Part shown: piece after piece, positions 27,494 to 36,786 of the stretch
Position numbering within the stretch: position 1 is the first letter of the stretch
Layout of the letters: each line of letters begins with the position of its first letter
From: Aeromonas popoffii
GTDB taxonomy: Bacteria; Pseudomonadota; Gammaproteobacteria; Enterobacterales; Aeromonadaceae
Direction: 5' to 3'
Assembly (NCBI RefSeq): GCF_000820025.1
Contig: NZ_CDBI01000014.1
Coordinates: forward strand, 310,001 to 374,000
Length of the DNA: 64,000 bases
Made by a program: the position numbers and the translations under genes
Notes under the pieces: generated by a model
What the model was told of the DNA's origin: nothing
Seen by the model: the letters and a program-made list of their open reading frames with translations, nothing else
The model's database searches: none

Positions 27494-27536
27494 GGTAACG
27501 CTGCTGCCCGTCACCGGCAGCAGCCAGGTCACGTGA

Positions 27537-28826
27537 TCAAGCAGACATGATGTCAATAATGGTGGTGTCTGTGGCAGACATGCCGTCTTTTACCATCTGC
27601 CCGATATTTTTGATAGTTTGCTCGACATCGTGCGAGACAATCCCCTGCCCGGACACCGAGTGGCTGTTGATGGCCATCAGAAAACCGCGCACGGCCGCGC
27701 CGGAGGAGGTGCTCACCTTCATGGCGCAGGAGGCTTTCGCTCCGTCACACACCATGCCGGCGCTGTCGCTCAGCACGTTCTGGATGGCGTGGCAGGATTG
27801 CGCCAGGCTGCCGCCCGCCAGATAGACCATGGCCATGGCGGCCGCCGCGCTGGTGACCGTATTGCCACAAAACGCCGACAAGGGGGGATAGTGGGACTTG
27901 ATGTAGATGGCCCCCAGGTGGCTCATGATAAGAGCTCGCGCCAACTGCTCCTCGCTGGCGCCGTAACGCTCGGCGATCACCACCACGGGAATGGTGGCGG
28001 CGATGCCCTGATTCCCGCTACCGAAGTTGCTCATGGCTGGCAGGCTGGCGCCCCCCATGCGGGCGTCGGAGGCGGCGGCGGTAAGCATCACGATGCGGTT
28101 CATCACATCCTCGCCGATGAAGCCGGCGCGGATGCTCTTTTGCATGGTGCGGCCTATCTCCAGGCCATAGGGGTGCTTCATCCCCTCGTCGGAGAGCTTG
28201 CCGTTGAGCTCGGAGGCCTGGAGGATGAAGCGGATCTGCTCAAATTCCACCTGGGTAGCGAACGCATGGATGGCAGCGATGCTGATGTCGACACCGTCAC
28301 AGATGGCACCGGTGGCACCCCGCAGGCTCTCATCGGCGACAAAGGTCACCTCGCCATCGCGGCGCTGCTCGACGATGCGGGTATGACCGCCGCACAGGGT
28401 CACGGCGGCGCTGTGCTCCTCCCCATTCTCATCGCACCCAAACAGGGTCACACGGCAGTAGATGAACTCGGGGGCCTCGGTGCGGCTGACCTGAACGCCG
28501 CCGGCATCGATCAGGCTCTGGGCACGGGCAACCTGCTCCGGGGTGATGGCGGCCAGCACCTCCAGTCCGGCATCGGCCTTGCCGCCGATGGCACCGGCGG
28601 CGGCAGCGATAGCCAGCCCTATCTTGCCGGTACCGGGCACATAGACCCCCATGGAGTTCTTGTAGAGATTATCCGACACCACGACCTCGATGCGCCGGGC
28701 TTCACAGCCCAGCTGCCGAGCCGCGACGGCGGCGGCATAAGCGGCGGCGATGGGCTCGGTACACCCCAAGGCCGGTTTGACAACCTGTTGAATAATCTGC
28801 AGATACTGCTGCCATGCTTGCTTCAT
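27537..28826 (-). CDS. L-cysteine desulfidase family protein (YhaM/CyuA, UPF0597)
   Basis: This 429-residue protein matches YhaM/CyuA and related serine dehydratase-like [4Fe-4S] enzymes. Candidate cluster cysteines are in [15 protein letters not shown] and [11 protein letters not shown]. It should split L-cysteine into pyruvate, ammonia and sulfide. ATG 28826 with AAGGTCC is chosen over the longer frame. It lies between ridA and the YheO-like regulator, opposite a HAAAP permease, resembling cyuAP of E. coli. Confidence 0.85.
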   Translation of the reverse strand: MKQAWQQYLQIIQQVVKPALGCTEPIAAAYAAAVAARQLGCEARRIEVVVSDNLYKNSMGVYVPGTGKIGLAIAAAAGAIGGKADAGLEVLAAITPEQVARAQSLIDAGGVQVSRTEAPEFIYCRVTLFGCDENGEEHSAAVTLCGGHTRIVEQRRDGEVTFVADESLRGATGAICDGVDISIAAIHAFATQVEFEQIRFILQASELNGKLSDEGMKHPYGLEIGRTMQKSIRAGFIGEDVMNRIVMLTAAASDARMGGASLPAMSNFGSGNQGIAATIPVVVIAERYGASEEQLARALIMSHLGAIYIKSHYPPLSAFCGNTVTSAAAAMAMVYLAGGSLAQSCHAIQNVLSDSAGMVCDGAKASCAMKVSTSSGAAVRGFLMAINSHSVSGQGIVSHDVEQTIKNIGQMVKDGMSATDTTIIDIMSA

Positions 28827-28848
28827 TACCGGGACCTTTTTATCAGCA

Positions 28849-29232
28849 TTAACGGGCGATATGGGCGATCGCTTCGATTTCAACCTTGACGCCCATCGGC
28901 AGATCCTTCACTGCAAAGCAGCTGCGGGCCGGGCAATCTTTCTGGAAATAGTCTTTGTAGACGGCATTGAACTGGGCAAAATCGCTGATCTCTGCCAGAT
29001 AACAGGTGGTCTTGAGCACGGTATCCAGGCTGCCACCGGCCGCTTCCAGCACGGATCTCAGGTTTTCCAGCGATTGGCGGGTCTGGGCTGCTATCCCCCC
29101 CTCCACCACGCCGCCCAGCTGCTTGCACACCGGCAGCTGGCCGGAGGTAAAGATGAGATCGCCATAGGCGGTGCCATGACTGTAGGGACCGATGGCATCG
29201 GGTGCTGCGGCTGATGTTATGATGGTTTTCAT
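28849..29232 (-). CDS. RidA/YjgF-family enamine/imine deaminase
   Basis: A 127-residue RidA protein: [20 protein letters not shown] at the start, FTSGQLPV, and the C-terminal [20 protein letters not shown] with the conserved Arg. RidA hydrolyses reactive 2-aminoacrylate released by PLP or Fe-S dehydratases. That fits its place directly upstream of the cysteine desulfidase, which would make this intermediate. GGAGG precedes ATG 29232. Confidence 0.93.
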   Translation of the reverse strand: MKTIITSAAAPDAIGPYSHGTAYGDLIFTSGQLPVCKQLGGVVEGGIAAQTRQSLENLRSVLEAAGGSLDTVLKTTCYLAEISDFAQFNAVYKDYFQKDCPARSCFAVKDLPMGVKVEIEAIAHIAR

Positions 29233-29481
29233 ATGGCCTCCACTTGCATTCAAATAATGTTGAACTCGCGAAACTTATTTCATGCAACATTATTTGCTTT
29301 TAAAACCATTCGTTCAACTATTTTATAAATTTAAAGCCTATTTTTGCGCGATAACGCCGTATTAACAGAAACTGTGAGCGCCATTCCGATTTGAACCACT
29401 GGGAGAAACCCGCCATTGTTTAGGGCTTTTTATTCAACTATATTTGCGCCAATAATCACTCACATAACAACAAGGTCAACC

Positions 29482-30777
29482 ATGGACGCTCACAGCACGA
29501 CACTCACCGGGCCCGCCACGGGCACACTGGAATGGAAAGAAGCAGTTCGTTTTGACAGCACCGACTGGGGCTGGATCATCATGAGCATCGGCATGGCCAT
29601 CGGTGCGGGGATCGTCTTTTTGCCGGTACAGGTGGGGCTGATGGGGTTGTGGGTCTTTCTGCTGTCGGCGGTGATCGGCTACCCGGCCATGTACATGTTC
29701 CAGCGCCTCTTCATCAATACCCTGGCCACCTCGCCCGAGTGCAAGGATTACCCCAGCGTGATTACGGGCTACCTCGGCAAGAACTGGGGCATGCTGCTCG
29801 GCGCCCTCTACTTCGTGATGCTGGTGATCTGGGTGTTCGTCTACTCCACCGCCATCACCAATGACAGCGCCTCCTTCCTGCAGAGTTTCGGCGTGACCCG
29901 CCACCTGCTCTCCGAGAACCCCTTCTACGGTCTGGTGCTGATCTGCGGTCTGGTGGCGCTGGCGTCGCGCGGCGAGAACCTGCTGTTCAAGATCTCCACC
30001 TTCATGGTGCTGACCAAGATCAGCGTGGTGGCCTTGCTCGGCCTCATGATGGTCGACAAGTGGGATGCGGCCAACATCACCGCCATGCCGGCAGCCGGTG
30101 ACTGGATGAAGGACGCCATCATCATGCTGCCCTTTACCCTCACCTCCATCCTCTTTATCCAGAGCCTGAGCCCCATGGTGATCTCCTACCGCTCGCGGGA
30201 GAAGTCGCTGGAAGTGGCCCGCTTCAAGGCGATGCGCGCCATGAACATCGCCTTCGGCATCCTGTTCGTGGTGGTCTTCTTCTACGCCATCTCCTTCACC
30301 CTGGCCATGGGCCACGAGCAGGCGGTCAAAGCCTCTGAAGAGAACATCTCGGCGTTGGCCATGGTGGCGCAAGGCATGCCGGGCCAGACCCTCAAGCTGC
30401 TCAGCCTGACCCTCAACATCTTTGCGGTGATGACCGCCTACTTCGGCGTCTACCTGGGCTTTCGTGAAGCCTGTCAGGGGCTGGCCATGAACCTGCTGCG
30501 CCGGGTGATGCCGGAAGAGCGCATCAACAAGGGAGTGGTGGGTCGCGGCATCATGCTGTTCACCGTGCTGCTCTCTTGGGGCGCTATTGTGCTCAACGCC
30601 CCCGTGCTGAGCTTCACCTCCATCTGCAGCCCCATCTTCGGCATGGTGGGTTGCCTCATCCCGGCCTATCTGGTCTATCAGGTACCGGCGCTGCACAAGT
30701 ACAAGGGCGCCTCCCTCTACATCATCATCGTCACCGGCCTGCTGCTCTGCGTCTCGCCCTTCCTGGCGTTCAACTGA
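29482..30777 (+). CDS. HAAAP-family amino-acid permease (YhaO/SdaC/CyuP type)
   Basis: 431 residues and 11 membrane segments with the HAAAP start IGMAIGAGIVFLPVQVGLMG. Its relatives move serine, threonine or cysteine with H+ or Na+. ATG 29482 has AAGGTCA upstream. It is divergent from the ridA/desulfidase/yheO group with about 250 bp of AT-rich DNA between. The pairing with a cysteine desulfidase points to cysteine (CyuP-like), with serine as the alternative. Confidence 0.85.
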   Translation: MDAHSTTLTGPATGTLEWKEAVRFDSTDWGWIIMSIGMAIGAGIVFLPVQVGLMGLWVFLLSAVIGYPAMYMFQRLFINTLATSPECKDYPSVITGYLGKNWGMLLGALYFVMLVIWVFVYSTAITNDSASFLQSFGVTRHLLSENPFYGLVLICGLVALASRGENLLFKISTFMVLTKISVVALLGLMMVDKWDAANITAMPAAGDWMKDAIIMLPFTLTSILFIQSLSPMVISYRSREKSLEVARFKAMRAMNIAFGILFVVVFFYAISFTLAMGHEQAVKASEENISALAMVAQGMPGQTLKLLSLTLNIFAVMTAYFGVYLGFREACQGLAMNLLRRVMPEERINKGVVGRGIMLFTVLLSWGAIVLNAPVLSFTSICSPIFGMVGCLIPAYLVYQVPALHKYKGASLYIIIVTGLLLCVSPFLAFN

Positions 30778-30819
30778 CCCGCGGCCAACCGGGCCGCGTG
30801 GCCCGCTGTTCGCCCAATA

Positions 30820-30850
30820 ACGGGCCCCCTCTCCGGGGGCCCGTTTGTCT
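30820..30850 (+). terminator. permease terminator
   Basis: ACGGGCCCCC and GGGGGCCCGT pair perfectly around TCTCC, followed by TTGTCT, 43 bp after the permease stop codon. Confidence 0.85.
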
Positions 30851-31245
30851 GACTCATGCCACCCCGGCCTGCACCGACACATCACCACTTGCCCCCTGGG
30901 TCAGCGGACGTTGTCGGCTCAGGGTCATATCCCGCCATCACGGTGCACGCCCCTGCGGGGTGCAGCGCTCAGTGCTCTGCCGCCGGTTGATAGCGGGTTC
31001 GACAACCTTGCCGCCAGCCCCCTGATGAGGCTGGTTTTTTAGCGATGCGGCTCGTGCGGCGCCATGGCGTTGTCTGGCAAACAAGGCCCATGTTCCCCTT
31101 GCGCCCCCAAGTGGGACCGGGTAGGCTCGAACGACAAAAAAGACTCGAACGTTGCTTTTTTAGCGCCTTGATGAGATGGCCAGGGGGACAGTTCGACGAG
31201 CAGAAGGTCACATCATTTATCACCCGTTCAGGCGAGGAATCGCAG
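30845..31245. other. intergenic region with an orphan terminator
   Basis: No gene with a start signal is seen. The stretch contains a structured segment (TGCACGCCCC/GGGGTGCA near 30942-30963) and a second strong terminator at 31014-31040 unrelated to any ORF. It might hold a small RNA or a back-up terminator. Confidence 0.35.
31014..31040 (+). terminator. orphan rho-independent terminator
   Basis: CCAGCC and GGCTGG pair around a 9-nt loop and are followed by six Ts. The permease has its own terminator 170 bp upstream and no ORF lies between. Confidence 0.65.
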
Positions 31246-31536
31246 ATGGCTAGATACCAGTTTTTTACCGTCCCGGCATCCAACCGGCAGCAGTACACCT
31301 TTGTCGACATGGCCTCCCCCACTTTTCTGATTGAGAAAGAGGCGCTGCTGGCACAGGGATTCGAGGTGGAAGAGGATTTTATCGATGCTCACAGCCGGGA
31401 AGAGGCGGTGGAGAAGTACCGATCCAACTTCCTCTACGTGGCCGATGAGATTGGCAAGTCAGACAGCAGCTACGCCGCTGCGACCGCCCTGATGGAGATG
31501 GGCAAGAAACTGTTTGGCCGCAAGGCGAACGGCTGA
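31246..31536 (+). CDS. conserved-looking hypothetical protein
   Basis: A 96-residue protein starting MARYQFFTVPASNRQQYTFV with GCGAGGAA as ribosome binding site. It is soluble and acidic, with a helical C-terminus (AAATALMEMGKKLFGRK). No known domain is recognised. The longer upstream frame is rejected because its first 67 codons lack coding character. It is probably a single-gene unit. Confidence 0.6.
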   Translation: MARYQFFTVPASNRQQYTFVDMASPTFLIEKEALLAQGFEVEEDFIDAHSREEAVEKYRSNFLYVADEIGKSDSSYAAATALMEMGKKLFGRKANG

Positions 31537-31597
31537 CGGGAAAAAACAGAAGGTGGCCATCGCGGCGCACTGCCCGATGGCCATGAGACAGCCCTGC

Positions 31598-31786
31598 TCA
31601 GAGGCGGGCCAGTTGCTGGAGCATGGCGATCAGCTCCTCCTCGCTGCTGGGCTCATGGGTCAGCTCCAGACTCGGGGCCGCGCCCCCCATCAGCATATAG
31701 ACATGTGTGCTGCAGTGGTCATAGTGATACCACTTACCGTCGATACAGAGGTCGGTATAGCATCTCGGGTCCCTTTCCAGTTCCAT
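31598..31786 (-). CDS. small hypothetical protein
   Basis: A 62-residue protein (MELERDPRCYTDLCIDGKWY start) with AAAAGGA correctly placed before ATG 31786. It has two Cys and several His/Tyr (YHYDHCSTHVYM), so metal binding is conceivable but not shown. It ends in an acidic helix (SSEEELIAMLQQLARL). It converges with the 96-residue gene. Unrecognised. Confidence 0.5.
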   Translation of the reverse strand: MELERDPRCYTDLCIDGKWYHYDHCSTHVYMLMGGAAPSLELTHEPSSEEELIAMLQQLARL

Positions 31787-31998
31787 CTTCACATCCTTTT
31801 GTTATCTGTCACCCACATCACTCCTGACCGTAAAATACCCCGCCCGCGTCAGGCTTGATGCAGATCAAGAGAAGAGGCGGAGTGAAGCCGATATCTGCCG
31901 GCACCGGGCCCCGAGCCGCGCACGGCCGCCGCCACTCGTCATATGACGCTGGCCGCCCCGCATCCCGCCCTCAAGAAGAGGAGGATGCCATCAACAAC

Positions 31999-32024
31999 AA
32001 CGGCGCCCGAAGGCGCCGTTTTTT
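31999..32024. terminator. bidirectional terminator, speA side
   Basis: AACGGCGCC-CGAA-GGCGCCGTT is a perfect 9-bp stem followed by TTTTTC on the plus strand and GTTGTTG on the minus strand, 48 bp past the speA stop codon. Confidence 0.8.
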
Positions 32025-32071
32025 CATTCCCGTCTTTTTGTTTCCACCGACGGGGCGAACAAGCCTGAGGC

Positions 32072-33973
32072 TTATTCGTCTTCCAGATAGGCGTAGCCTT
32101 GCAGACCCAGCTCCAGCTCGTCAAGCAGGGCTTTGCGGGTCGCGTCGTCCAGCGCCGGGTGGGAGACGATGCGCTGATAGTTCTCGCGAATGACGGAGGG
32201 GTCGATGTTGACGTAACGCAGCAGCTGATCGACGGTATCGCCGCGCACCACATTGCGAATCTCCATCTTGCCCTCTTCATCGAGACACACTTCCGCGCAG
32301 TGAGTGTCACCGAACAGGTTGTGCAGATCCCCCAGGATCTCCTGATAGGCACCGACCAGGAAGAAGCCGACGTGGCACACTTCGTTCTCGGCGTACTCCG
32401 GCATCGGCAGCGTGCTCTCGACACCCAGACCGTCGACGTAGTGCTCTACCTGACCGTCCGAGTCGCAGGTGATGTCCATCAGGATGCCACGACGAGTGAG
32501 CGGACGATCGAGACCGGTCAGCGGCATCACCGGGAACACCTGACCGATACCCCAGGCATCCGGCAGGGACTGGAACAGGGAGAAGTTGGCAAAACACTTG
32601 TCGGCCAGTTTCTCGGAGAGCTCGTCAGCCAAGGCGCGGTGGTTGCGGTTGACCGGGTTGAGCAGCTCTTTGAGCGTCAGACAGGTGTTCTGGTGCAGCA
32701 TCTCGGCCCAGGCACGTTGCTCCAGGTTGAGCAGGCCCATGGTGTACTGGGTGTTCACATCGCCCAGATCCGCCACCGAGTCGTGGAAGATCTCCAGCAG
32801 GGAGGGATCTTCGCTGCGAAGATCCAGCCAGCCTTTCCACATGTTCTGCAAAATGGTGGGGGCGTCGTCATCCGGCGCGCTGATGTCGCTCATCTCCACC
32901 CCTTCGGCACCAATCAGATTGGTGACCAGCACGGCGTGGTGAGCGGTCAGGGCACGGCCGGACTCGCTGATGATGGTCGGGTGAGGCAGGTCAAACTCGC
33001 GGCACACATCGCCTATGCCCCACACCACGTTGTTGGCGTACTCGGACAGGCTGTAGTTGGCGGAGCAGTGACTCTGGGAGCGGGTGCCCTCATAGTCCAC
33101 ACCCAAGCCACCCCCCACGTCGACCACGTCGACGGGCACGCCCAAGCGACGCAACTCGGAATAGAAGCGGCCGCACTCGCGGATCCCGCCCTGAATGTCA
33201 CGGATGTTGGCGATCTGGGAGCCCAGATGGAAGTGCAACAGTTGCAGGCAATCCAGCTTGCCGAGACTGCGCAGGCGCTCGACCAGCGCCAGGATCTGGG
33301 AGGCGGAGAGGCCAAATTTGGACATGGAGCCGCCGCTCGATTCCCACATGCCGGAGCCGGTGGAGGCAAGCTTGGCGCGCACCCCTATGTTGGGCTTGAT
33401 GTTGAGGCGAGCTGACTCGTCCAGCACCATTTCCAGTTCAGAGGGTTTTTCCACCACGATATAGACCTTGTGGCCCATCAGGTTGCCCAAGAGGGCGTGG
33501 CGGATATATTCGCGGTCTTTGTAACCGTTGCAGACGATCACCGAGCCTTGCTCATGGTGATGGGAGAGCACGGCCAGCAGTTCCGGTTTGGAACCAGCTT
33601 CCAGGCCAAGCCGGGGCTTGTCGCTGTAGGACTGGCTGATGGTCTCGATGACACGACTCTGCTGGTTTACCTTGATCGGGTAAACACAGAGGTAGTCCCC
33701 TTCATAGCCTGACTTCTCGATGGCCTGACCAAAGGCGTTGAACAGCGCATCGACCCGACTCTTGAGGATGTCAGGGAAGCGCAGCAACACGGGGGTGGTC
33801 AGCCCGGACTGACGCAACTGTTCGATAGCATCAGAGATGACGATGTGTGCATCAGGGCGTGATTTGTCGGGCGCGACGGTCACATGACCGGCGTCATTGA
33901 TGTTGAAAAAACCCGCACCCCAGTAGGGAACGTTGTAGACCTTCAAGGAGTCCTTGCTGGACCAGTTAGTCAT
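32072..33973 (-). CDS. speA: biosynthetic arginine decarboxylase
   Basis: The 633-residue protein matches SpeA (E. coli 658). The PLP lysine is in VYPIKVNQQ, and HFHLGSQIANIRDIQ and VDVGGGLGVDYEG form the fold-III barrel. It decarboxylates arginine to agmatine, the first step to putrescine. GAGG lies 8 nt before ATG 33973. The gene has an unusually long upstream region with two copies of a roughly 117-bp repeat, which could regulate it. Confidence 0.97.
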   Translation of the reverse strand: MTNWSSKDSLKVYNVPYWGAGFFNINDAGHVTVAPDKSRPDAHIVISDAIEQLRQSGLTTPVLLRFPDILKSRVDALFNAFGQAIEKSGYEGDYLCVYPIKVNQQSRVIETISQSYSDKPRLGLEAGSKPELLAVLSHHHEQGSVIVCNGYKDREYIRHALLGNLMGHKVYIVVEKPSELEMVLDESARLNIKPNIGVRAKLASTGSGMWESSGGSMSKFGLSASQILALVERLRSLGKLDCLQLLHFHLGSQIANIRDIQGGIRECGRFYSELRRLGVPVDVVDVGGGLGVDYEGTRSQSHCSANYSLSEYANNVVWGIGDVCREFDLPHPTIISESGRALTAHHAVLVTNLIGAEGVEMSDISAPDDDAPTILQNMWKGWLDLRSEDPSLLEIFHDSVADLGDVNTQYTMGLLNLEQRAWAEMLHQNTCLTLKELLNPVNRNHRALADELSEKLADKCFANFSLFQSLPDAWGIGQVFPVMPLTGLDRPLTRRGILMDITCDSDGQVEHYVDGLGVESTLPMPEYAENEVCHVGFFLVGAYQEILGDLHNLFGDTHCAEVCLDEEGKMEIRNVVRGDTVDQLLRYVNIDPSVIRENYQRIVSHPALDDATRKALLDELELGLQGYAYLEDE

Positions 33974-33976
33974 GGG

Positions 33977-34225
33977 CTATGCCTCGCAAATGAGCGGCCA
34001 GTGGCCGCCTTCGTTACCCTCAATCACATCCAGACCATCTCGTGCAAAGCGTGGCGAGCCAACGCTGCCTGCTGGAGTCTGGAAAGTCATCTGTCTGAGC
34101 CCGCGGCGCAGGGCCGCGTGACCTCGACCGTGACTCGCTGTCACATCCAGACCATCTCTTTGCACATCGCGGCAAGCCTGTGGCTGCCTGGTGGATTTTG
34201 GGAAGTAACGAGTCTTGATGTGGGG
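33977..34225 (-). repeat. tandem ~117-bp repeats in the speA leader
   Basis: TCACATCCAGACCATCTC occurs at 34024 and again at 34141 in exact form. The next 50 bp remain alignable (about 70 percent overall). Each copy is preceded by a GC hairpin: GCGGCC-AGT-GGCCGC near 34000, and GCGGC-GCAGG-GCCGC near 34105. On the speA strand the copies read GAGATGGTCTGGATGTGA and lie between the promoter side and the speA ribosome binding site. They could be tandem RNA structures or protein sites. Confidence 0.55.
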
Positions 34226-35051
34226 CTGGTGGCTTTACATCAAGCTCAACGGTATGCGGTGCTGCGCAAACAGCGCCGCGGTACTTTGATGACAGACGAC
34301 ATCAGCCACGCCGTCAGTTCATCATTCGGCAGCATCACGACGACAAGGGAGGTTTCAAAGAAGAAAGCGAGGGCGCCAGCACGCAAGCGTGTTGATAGAC
34401 GACCACGACCACAGCCCAACCCAGTACCCGTGACCGCCCATGACAAGGGAAGATGATGAGCCATTGGCTCACTCGGTCAGATGGATAATGAGTGTCCGTT
34501 GTTCTCCCTGATACCGGAGCCTAACCGGTATTAAAGAAACCATACCCCAGCAGTGTCTGTCGTTTCTGCGTGCCTCGCCCTATAGGCGTATGATCTTTCA
34601 GGTTTCTGGCGGCCTCTGCCTGCTTCAGGGTTACCCTTGGATCGGCGCGGAGTGTACACACTTACCGCCAGCGGTGACAATAAAAAATAGTGTTCAAAAA
34701 CTGCTTTTAATAAGGCGATCAAATCCTGCTACCAATGAGGCTGGCACTGGGATGCCGAGGCTCACCCGCAGGTCATTCTTGCCCCTGAAAATAGCGCGGG
34801 ATTGGCCCCCTCGTGCAGAGCCCTTGTGGCACCCCGCTGCACACCTCATAGGGCCTCATGACAACACGCTTAAAAATGCATATTTCTCGTCATTTTATTC
34901 TAAGTAAAATATCACTAGCCACCGCTTGCTCTACCTTACACGCTTCACACCACATCTTCGCCAAAAAATGTGACAAAAACTGCGCTGACGCAATAAGCGC
35001 CCCGGCAAGATTGACCACAATGGTCCTTCATCACAGGTTTGAGGCTTGCCA
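34226..35051. other. long intergenic region between speA and pepT
   Basis: No convincing gene. Two overlapping short frames exist, one Arg-rich on plus (34289-34456) and one on minus (34246-34464), both without good ribosome binding sites. The speA and pepT promoters must lie here. 34860-34920 is very AT-rich. Confidence 0.4.
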
Positions 35052-36275
35052 ATGGATACCCTGCTTGAGCGCTTTTTGCGTTACGTGACGTTTCATACCC
35101 GCTCCGATGCGACCAATCCCGCCTGCCCCAGCAGCGAAGGCCAGCTGATCTTCGCCCGTGCCCTGCAAGATGAGATGCAGCAGATGGGGCTGACCCGGGT
35201 CACCCTGGACGAGCACGGCTACCTCACCGGCTGCCTGCCGGGCAACCAGCCGGATGCCCCCGCCATCGGCCTGATTGCCCACATGGATACCGCCGACTAC
35301 GAAGCCGAGCAGGTGGTCCCCCAGCTTATCGAGCACTATCAGGGAGGGGACATTTGTCTGGGCAAGGGGGATGAGGTGCTCGCCATCCGTGACTACCGTT
35401 TCCTGAAAAATTACCTGGGCCAGGATCTCATCACCACCGACGGCACCACACTGCTGGGCGCCGATGACAAGGCGGGCATCGCCGAGATCCTCAGCGCCAT
35501 CGCCCATCTGCAGGCCCACCCCGAGATCCCCCGTGGCGACGTCTGGGTCGGCTTCACTCCGGACGAAGAGATCGGCCGCGGCGCAGATCGCTTCCCGCTG
35601 GACCGCTTCCCGGCTCGCTGGGCCTATACCGTCGACGGCGGTGAGCTGGGGGAGCTGGAGTATGAAAATTTCAACGCCGCCAGCGCCAACCTGCGCTTTG
35701 TCGGCAACAACGTCCACCCCGGCACCGCCAAGGGCAGCATGATCAACAGCCAGACCCTGGCCGCCCGCTTCCACGCCGCCATGCCCGCCGAGCAGACCCC
35801 TGAGTGCACCGACGGGTATGAGGGCTTCTTCCATCTGGCCCAGATGAGCGGCACCGTGGAGGAGAGCACCCTGCACTACATCATCCGTGACTTCGACGAC
35901 GAACATTTCGCCGCGCGCAAGGCCGAGATGCAGAGCCGGGTCGCCGCCATGCAGGCCGAGTATCCCAAGGCCCGCATCGAGCTGACCCTGACTGACAGCT
36001 ACCGCAATATGCGCAGCCAGATTGAGCCGCACATGCACATAGTCGAGCTGGCCCGCGCCGCCATGGAGGCCGCAGACGTGGAGCCCAAGATCAAGCCGAT
36101 CCGCGGCGGGACCGACGGTGCCCGCCTCTCCTTTATGGGCCTGCCCTGCCCCAACCTCTTCACCGGTGGCCACAACTTCCACGGCAAGCACGAGTTCATC
36201 CCGCTGCAATCCATGGAAAAAGCGGTCGCCACCCTGGTGGAGCTGGTGCGCCTCACCTCCGCCTGGCGCGCATAA
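35052..36275 (+). CDS. pepT: peptidase T (tripeptide aminopeptidase)
   Basis: The 407-residue M20B metallopeptidase matches E. coli PepT (408). IGLIAHMDTADYEA carries the first zinc ligand and catalytic Asp, LLGADDKAGIAEI the bridging Asp, FTPDEEIGRGAD the catalytic Glu pair, and GGHNFHGKHEFIP the last His. It removes N-terminal residues from tripeptides in the cytoplasm. GAGG at 35041 supports ATG 35052. In enterics it is induced by FNR. No clear FNR box is seen here. Confidence 0.96.
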   Translation: MDTLLERFLRYVTFHTRSDATNPACPSSEGQLIFARALQDEMQQMGLTRVTLDEHGYLTGCLPGNQPDAPAIGLIAHMDTADYEAEQVVPQLIEHYQGGDICLGKGDEVLAIRDYRFLKNYLGQDLITTDGTTLLGADDKAGIAEILSAIAHLQAHPEIPRGDVWVGFTPDEEIGRGADRFPLDRFPARWAYTVDGGELGELEYENFNAASANLRFVGNNVHPGTAKGSMINSQTLAARFHAAMPAEQTPECTDGYEGFFHLAQMSGTVEESTLHYIIRDFDDEHFAARKAEMQSRVAAMQAEYPKARIELTLTDSYRNMRSQIEPHMHIVELARAAMEAADVEPKIKPIRGGTDGARLSFMGLPCPNLFTGGHNFHGKHEFIPLQSMEKAVATLVELVRLTSAWRA

Positions 36276-36311
36276 GGTTATTGCCACATCCCCGCAGGCG
36301 GGAAACTAAAC

Positions 36312-36347
36312 AAGGAGAGGGAGGCCATGGCCTCCCTCTCCTTTTTC
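36312..36347 (+). terminator. pepT terminator
   Basis: A perfect 32-bp palindrome (half AAGGAGAGGGAGGCCA) is followed by TTTCTAT, 36 bp beyond the pepT stop codon. Confidence 0.88.
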
Positions 36348-36389
36348 TATATTGCTGGCAACCTTTGCAGGCGATATGCCAAGTTGACG

Positions 36390-36698
36390 CTACTCGGCCG
36401 CCTTGCGATCCGAGTGGCCCAGATCCCGCTGTGGGGCGATGACATCGCGCACCCGCTGCTTGATCTCTTTGGCCTCGGGGAAGCCCTCGTCAGCCACCCG
36501 GTCCCACACCAGCACGCCATTTACCAGAATACGGAACTCCCCCTTGCTGGCGGGCACCAGCGCCACTTCGCCAAGATCGCTGTCGAAGGTTGAGAGCAGC
36601 TCCTGCGCCAGCCAGGCGGCGCGCAGCATCCAGCGACAGAGGGTGCAGTAGCGGATCTCGATGCGGGGCTTGCTGATGGGGATTAACGACTCTGTCAT
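36390..36698 (-). CDS. SelT/SelW/SelH-family (Rdx) protein
   Basis: A 102-residue thioredoxin-like Rdx protein with the CxxC motif in IEIRYCTLCRWMLRA (Cys replaces selenocysteine) and a C-terminal GEFRILVNGVLVWDR then EAKEIKQRVRDVIAP. Family members bind thiol partners. The bacterial role is not established. It is a single gene in reverse orientation after pepT. Confidence 0.88.
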   Translation of the reverse strand: MTESLIPISKPRIEIRYCTLCRWMLRAAWLAQELLSTFDSDLGEVALVPASKGEFRILVNGVLVWDRVADEGFPEAKEIKQRVRDVIAPQRDLGHSDRKAAE

Positions 36699-36786
36699 TG
36701 GGTGACTCCATACAAACCGGCCAGCGGGGAAGGGGGATAAAGATGACCCGCCATGTCTGCTGCTCTAGCCAAGAGTGCAGCCTGGC

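Noticed and set aside
27618-28889. 423-codon plus-strand frame opposite the cysteine desulfidase gene
   Set aside because: Gly/His-rich shadow frame, while the minus strand encodes a full, well-conserved protein.
32099-33415. 438-codon plus-strand frame opposite speA
   Set aside because: Shadow of speA without start signal or recognisable motifs.
34289-34456. Arg/Lys-rich 55-codon frame (KKKARAPARKRVDRRPRPQP) upstream of speA on the opposite strand
   Set aside because: It lacks a ribosome binding site, and a competing frame covers it on the other strand. An Arg-rich leader peptide for speA would have to be on the minus strand.
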